Assembly: GCA_034430155.1 (NCBI GenBank)
Contig: DAOUET010000017.1
Location: forward strand, 1 to 54,448
Source: DAOUET01 sp034430155
GTDB taxonomy: Bacteria > Chloroflexota > Anaerolineae > Anaerolineales > UBA4823
Length of the DNA stretch: 54,448 nucleotides
Reading direction: 5' to 3'
This document shows, piece after piece, positions 1-8,509 of the stretch. Under the pieces are notes generated by a model. That model saw nothing but the letters and a program-made list of their open reading frames with translations, made no database searches and was not told the DNA's origin. Made by a program: the position numbers and the translations under genes. How positions within the stretch are numbered: position 1 is the stretch's first letter; each line of letters starts with the position of its first letter.

Positions 1-548
1 GCCATTATTCCCCTTCGCAAACGCACGCGCTCATGCAGAGCAGCTCGTTCATCCAAACCGCCAATCACATCCTCCAAACGAGAATTGAGTGGCAATTCCA
101 CCAGGCGAACACGATCCATCACAGCCAGCGGCTCACCCTTGGCGTATTTTTGGGCGCAATCCGGGCAAATGGCGTCCATCCCCCCGGTTTCTACATCCTC
201 AGGTGTACAACCATAAAAGCAAAGGCTTCGTGGCACTTGTGGCAATAGATCAACCAAGCTTCGCACAGCTGTAGTTTTACCCGTGCCACGTGGGCCGATC
301 AGTAACACACCCCCAATTGATGGGTTTATCAGCGCTAGTAAGAGGGCTAATTTCATCTCTTCCTGGCCCACCATAGCTAAAAACGGGAATGGCAATACCT
401 CTGCCAGACCAGCATCGCCCTCGCTTTTCACGGTCCGGAAGCCTTTCCCCGAAACCCTGTCGATTAACTCACGTAGCGAGCTTACTTCATGCGCTGCATC
501 TGTCCCGGGCGGTGTATCGATTGAGGTAGAAATCAGATCATCGCTCAT
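1..548 (-). CDS. Magnesium-chelatase-type AAA+ ATPase (ChlI/BchI-like), N-terminal part
   Basis: Partial gene that runs off the left edge; about 182 N-terminal residues are visible. After a roughly 55-residue variable head, the sequence enters the typical ChlI start (PFPFLAMVGQEEMKLALLLA), a Walker A loop GPRGTGKTT, and then the family region with a CxPEDVE element and a CPDC pair. Members of this family use ATP hydrolysis to drive insertion of magnesium (or cobalt) into tetrapyrroles, or work as MoxR-like ATPases beside a VWA protein. The start is taken as the ATG at 548; an in-frame ATG at 557 is equally possible, and neither has a good ribosome-binding site. The start overlaps the end of the thioesterase gene, which suggests one transcript. 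Whether a chelatase D-type VWA half follows cannot be seen. Confidence 0.85.
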   Translation of the reverse strand, partial: MSDDLISTSIDTPPGTDAAHEVSSLRELIDRVSGKGFRTVKSEGDAGLAEVLPFPFLAMVGQEEMKLALLLALINPSIGGVLLIGPRGTGKTTAVRSLVDLLPQVPRSLCFYGCTPEDVETGGMDAICPDCAQKYAKGEPLAVMDRVRLVELPLNSRLEDVIGGLDERAALHERVRLRRGIM

Positions 549-1035
549 TTCGATCATTTTTTTGGACTTGCGCTAAACGGTGATCCTGCCAAGCACGTCC
601 CTCTTGCATACGCTTTTGCTGGGCCTCGGTTCCGGGGATGAGCGGTAGGACGGGGATCGGTCTGCCAGCTTCATCGAGAGCCACATATACCAGATAAGCC
701 GTATTCGTATGGGTACGTTGACCAGTTATCGGATTTTCATCTTCCACCTGTACCTCAGCCTCCATCGAGGTTCTTCCCACATAGCTAACTTCTGCATTCA
801 TCGTTACCAGATCACCGATGCGGATAGGCTGACGAAAAGTCATTTGGTCCACGGCCACCGTCACGACGCGTTGTTGGGAGTGTCGCATACAAGCCAGCGC
901 GCCTGTCTCGTCAACCAGCTGCATAATCCATCCGCCGTGTACATTGCCAAGCGTGTTGGCATGTTGAGGTTGCATTAATTGGGCAAGGGTCACCTGAGAG
1001 GCGCTGATTGGCTTTCCCCTGAGCGACTCGCTCAT
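538..1035 (-). CDS. Acyl-CoA thioesterase (hot-dog fold, YciA/BACH type)
   Basis: 165 residues, the usual length of a single hot-dog acyl-CoA hydrolase. The N-terminal signature HANTLGNVHGGWIMQLVDE (residues 26-44) carries the Asp (D42) that normally acts in catalysis in this family, followed by the central helix GALACMRH. The enzyme would hydrolyse acyl-CoA thioesters in the cytoplasm; chain-length preference cannot be read from sequence. Its ATG lies 2 nt after the stop of the upstream small protein, and its stop overlaps the start of the AAA+ ATPase, so the three genes probably share a transcript. Confidence 0.88.
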   Translation of the reverse strand: MSESLRGKPISASQVTLAQLMQPQHANTLGNVHGGWIMQLVDETGALACMRHSQQRVVTVAVDQMTFRQPIRIGDLVTMNAEVSYVGRTSMEAEVQVEDENPITGQRTHTNTAYLVYVALDEAGRPIPVLPLIPGTEAQQKRMQEGRAWQDHRLAQVQKNDRNER

Positions 1036-1037
1036 GA

Positions 1038-1415
1038 TCAGCCCACGTCATCAGTAAAGGCGAAAGTATCTATGGTTGGCAATAAGTCGGGCCTCTCATC
1101 CAGAACGTCAATAACGTTGGTGGCAATTTCTGCCATTAACGGGGGGAGAGGCGTATGGGCGGGCGGTCTGAAAGGTGGTGGTGGTTTTGGGGGAGTCCGC
1201 TTGGACCGGCTGTAATCGGTGGCGCATTTTCGTAATATGCGCCGGTCTTTACTCATCCAACCGATATAGCGGCCATGTACCGAAAAGACCTGTTTATCGG
1301 ATGTCACCCACCCAATCCAATCGCCCTGTCCGTTATAGATATAAGGATCCATATAAAATCCCCCCACATCACCCGATGTGGTATAGATAGGAACGGGAGA
1401 GGATATGTTGGTCAT
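1038..1415 (-). CDS. Small beta-rich protein with GxYIGW-type repeats, unknown function
   Basis: 125 residues, no signal peptide. The first 60 residues hold two related aromatic strands (YIYNGQGDWIGWV and VFSVHGRYIGWM), a pattern that recalls small 4-fold beta-flower domains. A Pro-rich linker (KRTPPKPPPPFRPPAHTPLPP) follows, then a short helical tail ending in DDVG. The assignment to beta-flower proteins is from memory of the pattern and is uncertain; no biochemical function can be proposed. It is the first gene of the apparent three-gene minus-strand unit, ending 2 nt before the thioesterase start. No clear Shine-Dalgarno sequence precedes the ATG. Confidence 0.65.
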   Translation of the reverse strand: MTNISSPVPIYTTSGDVGGFYMDPYIYNGQGDWIGWVTSDKQVFSVHGRYIGWMSKDRRILRKCATDYSRSKRTPPKPPPPFRPPAHTPLPPLMAEIATNVIDVLDERPDLLPTIDTFAFTDDVG

Positions 1416-1495
1416 AATGGAATTATTATACTAAAATGCTGATGACCTGGCATCTTTTGCTTCAATGAATTTTCAATTCCATAAACATTTTGCTG

Positions 1496-1960
1496 CTATT
1501 CGACATCACCATACGTCCAATAACGGTTAATAAAGAAATTCCAAAACATCACAACGATAACAACGATTGCCAGCGCTACCTTATCTCCTAGGTATTCGTT
1601 CGGGATTACTGGCATGGTGGGTAATCTGATGAAAAATTGGTGAAATGGGTTCACTAACAAGGCGAACATGGGTGTGCGGATTGCTAACCCGACCCCGCTA
1701 ACGGTGGAGAACTCAACGACTTGCCTTGGTATAGGCTTGGAACGGGAATCGGGATAAGTCCAGTAGCGATTCCAGGTGAAATTGCTCACTACAGCTGCTA
1801 GAAAAGATAAAACGCTGGCAGGCACCGCCGAAACCCCGATAAGATCGTGCAGCAAAGTATATGTACCAAAGTCCACCACAGCCCCAATGATCCCTACCAT
1901 GGCGAATCGTAAGAACCGGGTTCGTTCCCGTGGGTTTGTCAATATCGACGTTACGATCAT
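1496..1960 (-). CDS. GtrA-family membrane protein
   Basis: 154 residues with four hydrophobic helices. The N-terminal RFLRFAMVGIIGAVVDFGTY and the repeated 'N(F)xxNRYWTY' elements (SNFTWNRYWTY near residue 60 and NFFINRYWTY at the C-terminus) are diagnostic of GtrA. GtrA proteins are thought to move lipid-linked sugars across the cytoplasmic membrane or assist cell-surface glycosyltransferases. The ATG overlaps the last 4 nt of the upstream sugar-nucleotide decarboxylase gene (ATGA-type overlap), so the two are translationally coupled; this fits a role in surface polysaccharide or glycolipid synthesis. Confidence 0.88.
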   Translation of the reverse strand: MIVTSILTNPRERTRFLRFAMVGIIGAVVDFGTYTLLHDLIGVSAVPASVLSFLAAVVSNFTWNRYWTYPDSRSKPIPRQVVEFSTVSGVGLAIRTPMFALLVNPFHQFFIRLPTMPVIPNEYLGDKVALAIVVIVVMFWNFFINRYWTYGDVE

Positions 1961-2916
1961 ACTAATTCCAACTTCTCTACGAAATACGGTATTGTCAATT
2001 TAATTCCATCTCGCAAGCTCACTTTTGGCTCCCATCCCAGAACTTTCCGGGCACGCGAAATGTCAGGTTGCCGTCTTTGCGGGTCTCCTTCTCCACGTTG
2101 TTGAGGTTTAAATTCCAGGCCAGCTTGATTATCAGTTAACTTGTTAATAGTCTCGGCAAAATCTAAGATAGTGGTCTCCGTTGAATTCCCTAAATTGATC
2201 GGGTTGTGCTCCTGCGAAAGCAACAGAAGATAGATTCCTTCAATGAGATCGTCGATATAGCAGAAACTACGGGTCTGGGATCCATCACCATAAATCGTCA
2301 ATGCCATCTTGGACAGACCCTGTTTTAAGAAGTTTGGCACCACGCGACCATCGTCCAGATGCATGCGGGGTCCATAAGTGTTGAAGATGCGCGCCACCCG
2401 GGTATCCACGCCATGAAAGCGATGGTAAGCCATCGTCAAAGCCTCCGCAAACCGCTTGGCCTCATCATAAACAGAGCGGGGACCGATGGGGTCCACATGC
2501 CCCCAGTAACCCTCTGTTTGCGGGTGTTCCAAAGGATCACCGTAAATTTCACTGGTCGAAGCCAACAAAAAACGCGCTCCTCTATCTCGGGCGATGCCCA
2601 AAGTATTGTGGGTGCCCAACGCGCCAGCTTTCATCGTCTGGATGGGCAGGTTTAAATAACCATATGGGGAATTGGGGTTGGGGCTAGCTGGCGAAGCAAA
2701 GTGCAGTACTGCATCAATATTACCGGGCACGAAGATGAAATTAGATACATCGTTACGGATAAATAAAAATTTTGAATGACCCGCTAAGTGAGCCAGATTG
2801 GCTTGATCTCCAGTGATAAAGTTATCCATCCCCACCACCTCATGTCCTTCTGCTAGAAGGCGATCACATAGGTGAGATCCAATAAATCCAGCTGCTCCTG
2901 TGACAAGACAGCGCAT
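1957..2916 (-). CDS. UDP-glucuronate decarboxylase (UXS-like NAD-dependent epimerase/dehydratase)
   Basis: 319-residue extended short-chain dehydrogenase. The Rossmann motif GAAGFIGS is at residues 7-14, the HFASPASP segment at 72-79, the STSEIYGDP strand at 120-128, and the catalytic YxxxK pair at Y150/K154 (SVYDEAKR). The ASPASP and EIYGDP signatures are typical of UDP-xylose synthases, which convert UDP-glucuronate to UDP-xylose with bound NAD+. A dTDP-glucose dehydratase-like role is a less likely alternative. The gene is upstream of and overlaps gtrA, which suggests a two-gene cell-surface sugar unit. Confidence 0.85.
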   Translation of the reverse strand: MRCLVTGAAGFIGSHLCDRLLAEGHEVVGMDNFITGDQANLAHLAGHSKFLFIRNDVSNFIFVPGNIDAVLHFASPASPNPNSPYGYLNLPIQTMKAGALGTHNTLGIARDRGARFLLASTSEIYGDPLEHPQTEGYWGHVDPIGPRSVYDEAKRFAEALTMAYHRFHGVDTRVARIFNTYGPRMHLDDGRVVPNFLKQGLSKMALTIYGDGSQTRSFCYIDDLIEGIYLLLLSQEHNPINLGNSTETTILDFAETINKLTDNQAGLEFKPQQRGEGDPQRRQPDISRARKVLGWEPKVSLRDGIKLTIPYFVEKLELV

Positions 2917-3098
2917 AATACACTTCCTTATTAAGAACTAGGTTTCGTGAATAAAACCCTTGATTACAAACAAACTATAGCTCAACATCTATAACCCGGT
3001 ATTTTCAATTCTAATTCACTTATAACCGCCTGGCCATTGCGTTAATAAAAATTCCACGCATATCAGAAGTTGCAATTGTTATTCCTCAAACCCCTCGC

Positions 3099-4670
3099 TC
3101 ACTTCCAATCTATCCTGCTGGTTAAACCATCACCGGTGACTTGCCAGGCTTCCCCGTTGGTAGCGTCTACCATCCAAAGGTTATTTTGATTTAAGAAGGC
3201 AATCGCATTGTCTGCCCTTCCCTCCAATGGCTTGGGAGACCATTCCACTCGTTGGGGCTCCACACCTGCTCCTTCAACTGGGAAAAGGGCATGACGATTA
3301 GAGCCATCACGGTCCATTATCATCAAACGATAACGGCTGGTTTCGCTTTGAGAGGGGAAAATCGCCTGTAAATATGCCAGGCGGTAGGCAGATTCTCCGG
3401 AAGTTAATTCCCTGATTGGTGAAGGCACCGGATAAGCGAACATACCCACCTGGGAGGCAATTACCAAAGGGTTACTTGCAGCTAATGAGACTGCCATCAA
3501 ATCAAAAGCCTGCGATTCTGCTGGTGGATGGTGTTCCTCGCTGAATAGTACATTTCCATCAGACCCCCAGGAAATACCAGGTACCCAAGCCCAATCACCA
3601 AACGTCTGTAAAGGAGTGATCTCGAAAATAGTGCGTTGCTCCCCAGTCTGTAAGTCGATTACACCGATGCTATCAGATCGAGCATAAGCCAACTGCAATC
3701 CATCTGGAGCCCATGCAAAATCAGTACCCCACCAACCATACAACCCACCGGAATTGGCCTCTAATATGGGAGGCAAACGCCGGACAAATCCCGAACTACT
3801 AAAAGTGATCAATCCTAGATCATTATTAGCCTGCCACCCAGGAGCAGCTGAGCGTGGTTCTACGGTGGAGAATGCTACGGTGAGCACCGAATCTGGCTTC
3901 CAATCAGCGAAGTGGACGACATTTGCCACATCCAGATCGATCATCTCGTCTGATCCCTCTTCTACCTTTGCAACCCACAGAGTGTTAATATTCTCTTCAT
4001 CCTCGCTCCGCCGTGTGAATAGCAACCAAGAACCGTCGGGTGAAAGAGAGAAAACACGTCCATCAAGATCGTTGGTCGAAACCACCTGCCGCCGGTTCGC
4101 AGTCGTGCCCTCCATCACCCAGGCATTCCCGTCTTGCAGATAGGCCAATCTTCCCGGGATCGGAAAGGGCGCGAAAGGTTTCTGTACTCCAACCATGGTA
4201 ATCTGCGGAAGGGCTTCCTTCAATACCACGGTCTTAACCACGTTGCTCGATACCTCAACCCCATCCTCAAAGACCCGGCGGGTAGTAATTTCTTTAAGAC
4301 CGTTTTGCCCCGTCTGAAGCGAGAATTCCTCACCGATGGGTAGAGATTCGTTGTGTAATTGCTGGTGCTCGTAGGGGATTACCACTTGATCAACGGTGAA
4401 TTCTTCATGCACGCGTATCAATTGCGCCTTAGATCCATCGTTTAGCAGGGTATAGGATGGTGGATTGCTGCGATCGAGAGCTCCTGGAACGATACCTGCA
4501 GCCTTTAAGGCATCTTCAACCGTGCTACCAGCGGCTACCTCAATATTAGTGGTTTTTCCATCAACTGTAACGCTCACAGTTATACTGCCTTGTTTCATTT
4601 GGGGGGCGTTACAGCTGACCAGCAAGATACCTGCCAATAATAGAATAATTGAGAGAAAGAATGATCTCAT
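3099..4670 (-). CDS. Lipoprotein with DUF348/G5-like N-terminus and TolB-like beta-propeller
   Basis: About 523 residues. The start at 4670 is preferred over 4712 because it places a short signal peptide (MRSFFLSIILLLAGILLVSC) directly at the N-terminus, with the lipobox Cys at residue 20. After the anchor comes a ubiquitin-like DUF348-type segment (VDGKTTNIEVAAGSTVEDAL), then a G5-like stretch rich in beta strands (about residues 95-160), then a long domain of repeated 'DG..LLFTRR', 'APDGLQLAYARS', 'DRDGSNRHAL' blades typical of WD40-like/TolB propellers. It is probably exported and membrane-anchored, binding cell-wall sugars through the G5 part. Its ligand is unknown. No close operon partner; the next lipoprotein lies 160 nt upstream on the same strand. 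Confidence 0.7.
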   Translation of the reverse strand: MRSFFLSIILLLAGILLVSCNAPQMKQGSITVSVTVDGKTTNIEVAAGSTVEDALKAAGIVPGALDRSNPPSYTLLNDGSKAQLIRVHEEFTVDQVVIPYEHQQLHNESLPIGEEFSLQTGQNGLKEITTRRVFEDGVEVSSNVVKTVVLKEALPQITMVGVQKPFAPFPIPGRLAYLQDGNAWVMEGTTANRRQVVSTNDLDGRVFSLSPDGSWLLFTRRSEDEENINTLWVAKVEEGSDEMIDLDVANVVHFADWKPDSVLTVAFSTVEPRSAAPGWQANNDLGLITFSSSGFVRRLPPILEANSGGLYGWWGTDFAWAPDGLQLAYARSDSIGVIDLQTGEQRTIFEITPLQTFGDWAWVPGISWGSDGNVLFSEEHHPPAESQAFDLMAVSLAASNPLVIASQVGMFAYPVPSPIRELTSGESAYRLAYLQAIFPSQSETSRYRLMIMDRDGSNRHALFPVEGAGVEPQRVEWSPKPLEGRADNAIAFLNQNNLWMVDATNGEAWQVTGDGLTSRIDWK

Positions 4671-4831
4671 ATTTCTAAATTGGTTTTGGCTATCTGTTAA
4701 GATGTTTTCCATAACCGGCTTGGTCGAATGAGTTCTGTTCGCTTCTTGATGAATAAAAAAATATCATCCTATACCGATGATGCCGGTAGGTATTAAATTA
4801 GTGCTCGCGATGGTATAATCCCATCTCGGTA

Positions 4832-5401
4832 TCACTTTTTTGGTTGTCCGGTGATTGTCATCACCCCATCTTGTATCACGATGCTTTCAATTCGTGTATT
4901 CGGAGCCATTGATTCGATTTCATCTGCAAAACTCTTGTCAAGATTTGTTTCGAGATCTGAAACCATGTTTTTAGGAACTGGAAAAGGTCCAAATTTTACC
5001 GAAACCACACGAAGGTGGATAGACCCGGTGCTGTCTACTTCAGGTGTTAGAACTACTTTTGCGGTTAATGTTATATTTCGATTGGTAAGTTTGCCAACCA
5101 TCTGGATTTGACCGTCTCGTAGATAGACCTGGGGATCAGAAACTTGATATTCATCCTGTCCTTGCAATTCGAATGCTACTAGAGAGGTCAATTGGGCTTC
5201 ATTAATTTCTAGTTTAACTGGTTGGTCGTTGGTTACTTGATCTTGGGCTTTTTGTAAAGCATCCTCCAGGCTGGTAATTGCTTCAGTTGTAACCGGAATA
5301 GGGGTACTGGTTTCTTCACGCTTTACAGATCCTAGACTACATGCCAGGGAAGCGACCACCAGGAGAACTATAACAATAGAAAATCGTAGATACCTGCTCA
5401 T
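4832..5401 (-). CDS. Lipoprotein of unknown function (DUF2993/LmeA-like)
   Basis: 189 residues. A signal peptide ends in the lipobox LACS with Cys21, followed by a Thr/Pro-rich linker. The remaining 140 residues alternate strands of the form 'LRDGQIQMVGKLTN.NITLTAKVVLTP' and end with 'IVIQDGVMTITGQP', a pattern seen in the lipid-binding LmeA/DUF2993 family. It probably sits on the outer face of the cytoplasmic membrane. The relation to LmeA is by pattern only. The gene is divergent from scpB with 73 nt between the two starts; an AAGGA ribosome-binding site precedes the ATG. Confidence 0.6.
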   Translation of the reverse strand: MSRYLRFSIVIVLLVVASLACSLGSVKREETSTPIPVTTEAITSLEDALQKAQDQVTNDQPVKLEINEAQLTSLVAFELQGQDEYQVSDPQVYLRDGQIQMVGKLTNRNITLTAKVVLTPEVDSTGSIHLRVVSVKFGPFPVPKNMVSDLETNLDKSFADEIESMAPNTRIESIVIQDGVMTITGQPKK

Positions 5402-5474
5402 ATATAGGCGGATCCTTGTATTATTGCAGATATGATAAGCTGCTTATAAATTTTATACGAGGCTTGATTATAGC

Positions 5475-6047
5475 ATGTCTAACGGAAATCATTCAGATAC
5501 CCTATCCGATCTGGCTATCCAGTTAGAAGCTCTGCTCTTTGCCGCTCCCGGATCAGTCACACCCTCGCAATTGGCGGTTGCTCTGGGAGTTTCAACCCGA
5601 GAGGTAGAGATCGAGCTTGGGATATTAGAAGCTTTTTACAAACAACGCGGTCTGCGTCTTCAGCGTCACGCTGGACGTGTACAGCTGACCACCGCGCCTG
5701 AATTAGCGCCTTTGGTAGAAAACTTCTTGGGTTTGGAGATGACCAGTCGATTGAGCCGCGCTGCCATAGAAACTTTGGCAATTATTGCCTATAACCAACC
5801 CGCTACCCGCCCACAGGTTGATGCTATTCGAGGAGTTAATAGCGACAGCTCTCTAAAAAGTTTGCTCAGCAAGGGTCTGGTTCAAGAAATCGGTCGGGCG
5901 GGCAGCCCAGGGCGTCCCATCTTGTATAGTACCACTTCTGAATTCTTACAATATTTCGGTTTAAACTCCTTATCGGATTTGCCACCAATCACCCCGAACG
6001 AGGACAGTCAACAGATCCAAGAGCAAAACCTTACTGAGGCAGAATAG
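5475..6047 (+). CDS. scpB: Segregation and condensation protein ScpB
   Basis: 190 residues, the typical length. Two winged-helix units are visible. The signature region around residues 88-120 (SRAAIETLAIIAYNQPATR, then QVDAIRGVNSDSSLKSLLSKGLV) and the following GRAGSPGRPILYSTT loop are diagnostic. ScpB bridges kleisin ScpA on the SMC complex in chromosome condensation. Its usual partner scpA is not upstream here: the neighbour is a divergent lipoprotein. Downstream, 27 nt away, is the pseudouridine synthase, a common scpB-rluB pairing in bacteria. The ribosome-binding site is weak. Confidence 0.95.
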   Translation: MSNGNHSDTLSDLAIQLEALLFAAPGSVTPSQLAVALGVSTREVEIELGILEAFYKQRGLRLQRHAGRVQLTTAPELAPLVENFLGLEMTSRLSRAAIETLAIIAYNQPATRPQVDAIRGVNSDSSLKSLLSKGLVQEIGRAGSPGRPILYSTTSEFLQYFGLNSLSDLPPITPNEDSQQIQEQNLTEAE

Positions 6048-6074
6048 CAATCGCATGTATCCAGCTACTTGAAA

Positions 6075-6884
6075 ATGGAACGCTTACAGAAAATCCTCGC
6101 TCGGGCTGGACTTGGTTCGCGACGCTCCTGTGAAACGCTGATCGAGGCTGGGCGGATCAGGGTTAACGGGTATGTTGCCAAACTAGGGGACAAAGCTGAC
6201 CCGCAACGTGATCGAATCGAGCTGGACGGTCGACCCATAACGAACGCCGAACCTCTCACCTATATCGCGCTTTACAAACCGAAGGGAGTCATTTCGGCCG
6301 TCAAATCCCCCGATCAACGCCCAACTGTGTGTGATCTGGTACCTGTACCCGAACGTCTCTATCCGGTCGGCCGTCTGGATGCCGACAGTGAAGGGTTGAT
6401 TCTGCTTACCAACGATGGCGAGCTAACAAATCGTCTGACACATCCCCGTTACGGCCACGAAAAGGAATATCGAGTCCTCCTTTCCCGTCATCCGGACGAA
6501 GAACAACTCGGAATATGGCGGCGCGGCGTCGTCCTGGAAGATGGCTATCGTACATCTCCGGTCGAGGTGCACGTAGAGGCTCAATTTGGCAAAGAGACCT
6601 GGCTGCGTGTGGTGATGCGCGAAGGCCGTAAACGCCAAATCCGGGAAGTAGGGGCACGTATCGGCCTACCAGTCGTACGCATCATCCGGGTTCGCATTGG
6701 CACATTACGCTTGGGCAGCCTCAAGCCGCGCGAGTGGCGCCACCTAACACCAGAAGAAGTCGCCGCGTTGAAGGGCCAGCCGGGAAAGTCAAGACCCAGG
6801 CGGGAAAAGTCCGATCCCAAGTCAAGGAAGAGCGGGGAATCCAGTTACCCCCTGCGCGCATCTAAGAAAGGCAGGCGCAGATAG
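6075..6884 (+). CDS. rluB: rRNA pseudouridine synthase, RluB/RsuA family
   Basis: 269 residues from the ATG at 6075 (a TTG at 6069 is the only alternative). An N-terminal S4 RNA-binding domain (about residues 3-50) is followed by the RsuA catalytic domain with GRLDADSEGLILLTNDG; D102 is the expected catalytic Asp. It isomerises a uridine in large- or small-subunit rRNA. The last 40 residues are a basic, low-complexity tail rich in Lys, Arg and Ser. It follows scpB directly. A damaged relative of its central part lies 3.5 kb downstream (10362-10518), with an accessory island between them. Confidence 0.93.
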   Translation: MERLQKILARAGLGSRRSCETLIEAGRIRVNGYVAKLGDKADPQRDRIELDGRPITNAEPLTYIALYKPKGVISAVKSPDQRPTVCDLVPVPERLYPVGRLDADSEGLILLTNDGELTNRLTHPRYGHEKEYRVLLSRHPDEEQLGIWRRGVVLEDGYRTSPVEVHVEAQFGKETWLRVVMREGRKRQIREVGARIGLPVVRIIRVRIGTLRLGSLKPREWRHLTPEEVAALKGQPGKSRPRREKSDPKSRKSGESSYPLRASKKGRRR

Positions 6885-7110
6885 GATCGCCCTGCTTTTC
6901 TCTAAATTCGAGGGGAGTTGTGAAAGCTAAGCCCAAAAAGGCTTTTCCAGAAGCAGTTCGCGGCGAGGTTTTATTGCGCTGCTTAAGGAAAAATTGGATT
7001 TTGCCATCCTACCAGAAATGGCGAGCGTTGTTTGGCTGGTCTTCGACTTATAAAGGCCATTTATCGTACCCAGCTCTTCCCCTTGGATGAGCGACTTTAG
7101 GAGGATCGTT

Positions 7111-7794
7111 ATGCCCCGCAAACCCGAATCCCATGGAACCTGCGCCTATTGCGGCGAAGTCATCACCAAACGCAGCGTGACCAAACACTTGGACAAATGC
7201 CCCAAGCGCCTGGAAGATCTCCAGTCCGCCGAAGCCAGCAGCCAGCCGGTGGAGACCCTCTGGCATCTACGAGTTCAAGATGCCTACGACAAAGATTACT
7301 GGCTCGACCTGGAAATGGTCGGCTCGGCGTCACTTGACAAGCTGGACAAATACCTGCGCGCCATATGGCTGGAATGTTGCGACCACTTGAGTAAGTTCAC
7401 CATTGGCGGCTGGAGCGGCATCGATGTTGGCAAGTCTCGCAAGGCGGATGCCATTTTCGAGCCAAGCCTGGTTCTGCGCCATCTGTATGATTTTGGTACC
7501 ACATCCGAAACCGATATCAAGGTGGTGGACGCACATCAGGGAAAACCGACCACCAAACATCCGATCGTGCTGTTGGCGCGGAATGTCATGCCGGAGGAAG
7601 TTTGCCAGGAGTGCGGCCAGCCAGCGAAATGGCTGTGTATTGAATGCCTCTACGAGGAAAATAAGACCGGTCACTTATGTGATGAGCATGTCGAAGAGCA
7701 TCCGCACGAAAATTATGGCGAGCCGATGCCGTTGTTCAATTCTCCGCGTACAGGGATGTGCGGCTATGATGGTCCCGCTGAGCCACCGTATTGA
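7111..7794 (+). CDS. Zinc-finger protein with plasmid pRiA4b ORF-3-like domain
   Basis: 227 residues from the ATG at 7111, chosen because a perfect AGGAGG sits at 7099-7104; an upstream in-frame ATG at 7087 lacks one. Residues 11-30 form a CxxC...HxxxC finger (C11, C14, H26, C30). The middle (LRVQDAYDKDYWLDLEM to LRAIWLECCDHLSKF) matches the pRiA4b ORF-3-like domain, found in many mobile-element passengers. The C-terminus adds CQEC, CIEC and CDEHVEEH clusters, probably a second zinc site. Function unknown; the domain occurs near transposases and in genomic islands. It opens a low-density island unlike the dense operons on both sides. Confidence 0.75.
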   Translation: MPRKPESHGTCAYCGEVITKRSVTKHLDKCPKRLEDLQSAEASSQPVETLWHLRVQDAYDKDYWLDLEMVGSASLDKLDKYLRAIWLECCDHLSKFTIGGWSGIDVGKSRKADAIFEPSLVLRHLYDFGTTSETDIKVVDAHQGKPTTKHPIVLLARNVMPEEVCQECGQPAKWLCIECLYEENKTGHLCDEHVEEHPHENYGEPMPLFNSPRTGMCGYDGPAEPPY

Positions 7795-7847
7795 TCGCCT
7801 ATATAGTTATTTATCTTGGCCAGCGGACGCCGTTTTCCAGACCATAG

Positions 7848-8195
7848 AATCGTGAGGATGGAATAAATACAAAGGCAATTCCAAAAGCAATCCAGGCCCA
7901 GGTCGAGCAAATCGTTGCCCAGTTCAACCAAGAGACCTTTGCAAATCCCGCCCACGGCTATCGGGCGCGCTATCGCGGACAATTCCTTTACCTGGATCGC
8001 CGTGATACGGGTGAGCCATTTCAGATCTGCCGCCTGACCTATACGGGCAAGATGGACGACTGGGAATTTGCGATTTACCGCTACAACAAGGACCGCTACG
8101 ATCCAGACGAATGGTTCTTCCCTGGTCAGGAAAAGGTGGATGGTACCGTCGAGGGGGCCATGCAAGCCAGCTTGCACGCCTATCCAGTTATGTAG
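7848..8195 (+). CDS. Open frame of about 108 codons without a standard start codon, unknown
   Basis: The frame is open from just after a TAG at 7845-7847 to the TAG at 8193-8195. From 7869 it reads as a plausible soluble protein (AIPKAIQAQVEQIVAQF, YRARYRGQFLYLDRRD, WEFAIYRYNKDRYDPDEWFF, EGAMQASLHAYPVM) with codon use like its neighbours. No ATG, GTG or TTG precedes this part; ATA (7863) and ATT (7878) are the only near-start codons. An ATG at 7858, after GTGAG, lies in another frame and hits TAA after two codons, so a one-base change could have broken the start. I do not recognise the family. It follows the zinc-finger gene by about 50 nt, within the same island. Confidence 0.45.
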   Translation, partial: NREDGINTKAIPKAIQAQVEQIVAQFNQETFANPAHGYRARYRGQFLYLDRRDTGEPFQICRLTYTGKMDDWEFAIYRYNKDRYDPDEWFFPGQEKVDGTVEGAMQASLHAYPVM

Positions 8196-8257
8196 GAAAC
8201 CGCCCTGATGAAGCTCTTCCGGCAGAACGAGCCTCGTTAACGGATTAGGGATAACCT

Positions 8258-8440
8258 ATGTCTCGTAAACGCCGCTCTTTGCATAAGGGGTCCCGACGCC
8301 GAGAGGTGTTCGATCTGACCTTGGTTGAGTTCCTAGTCACGAACGATCAGAGGATCTTCCATTCCCCTGTTGTGGATCAGATACTTGAACAGGCCACACT
8401 CTTGCTGCGCGCCGAATTTGGGCCATCTGCCGAGCGTTAA
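8258..8440 (+). CDS. Small basic ORF, possibly cut by an in-frame stop, unknown
   Basis: 60 residues starting MSRKRRSLHKGSRRREVF. The basic head is followed by an amphipathic segment (VVDQILEQATLLLRAEFGPSAER). It ends at a TAA at 8438-8440, but the same frame stays open for 16 more sense codons to a TAG at 8489-8491, reading FRQALELDPYRKLLER, a TPR-helix-like stretch that fits the preceding helix. The gene may therefore be a pseudogene with one nonsense change of a 77-residue protein, or the continuation may be chance. Its first residues resemble those of the next ORF (MSRKNRA). Function unknown. Confidence 0.4.
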   Translation: MSRKRRSLHKGSRRREVFDLTLVEFLVTNDQRIFHSPVVDQILEQATLLLRAEFGPSAER

Positions 8441-8509
8441 TTCCGCCAGGCCTTGGAATTAGACCCCTATCGCAAATTACTCGAGCGTTAGACAAAGCGA
8501 AGTATTTGT

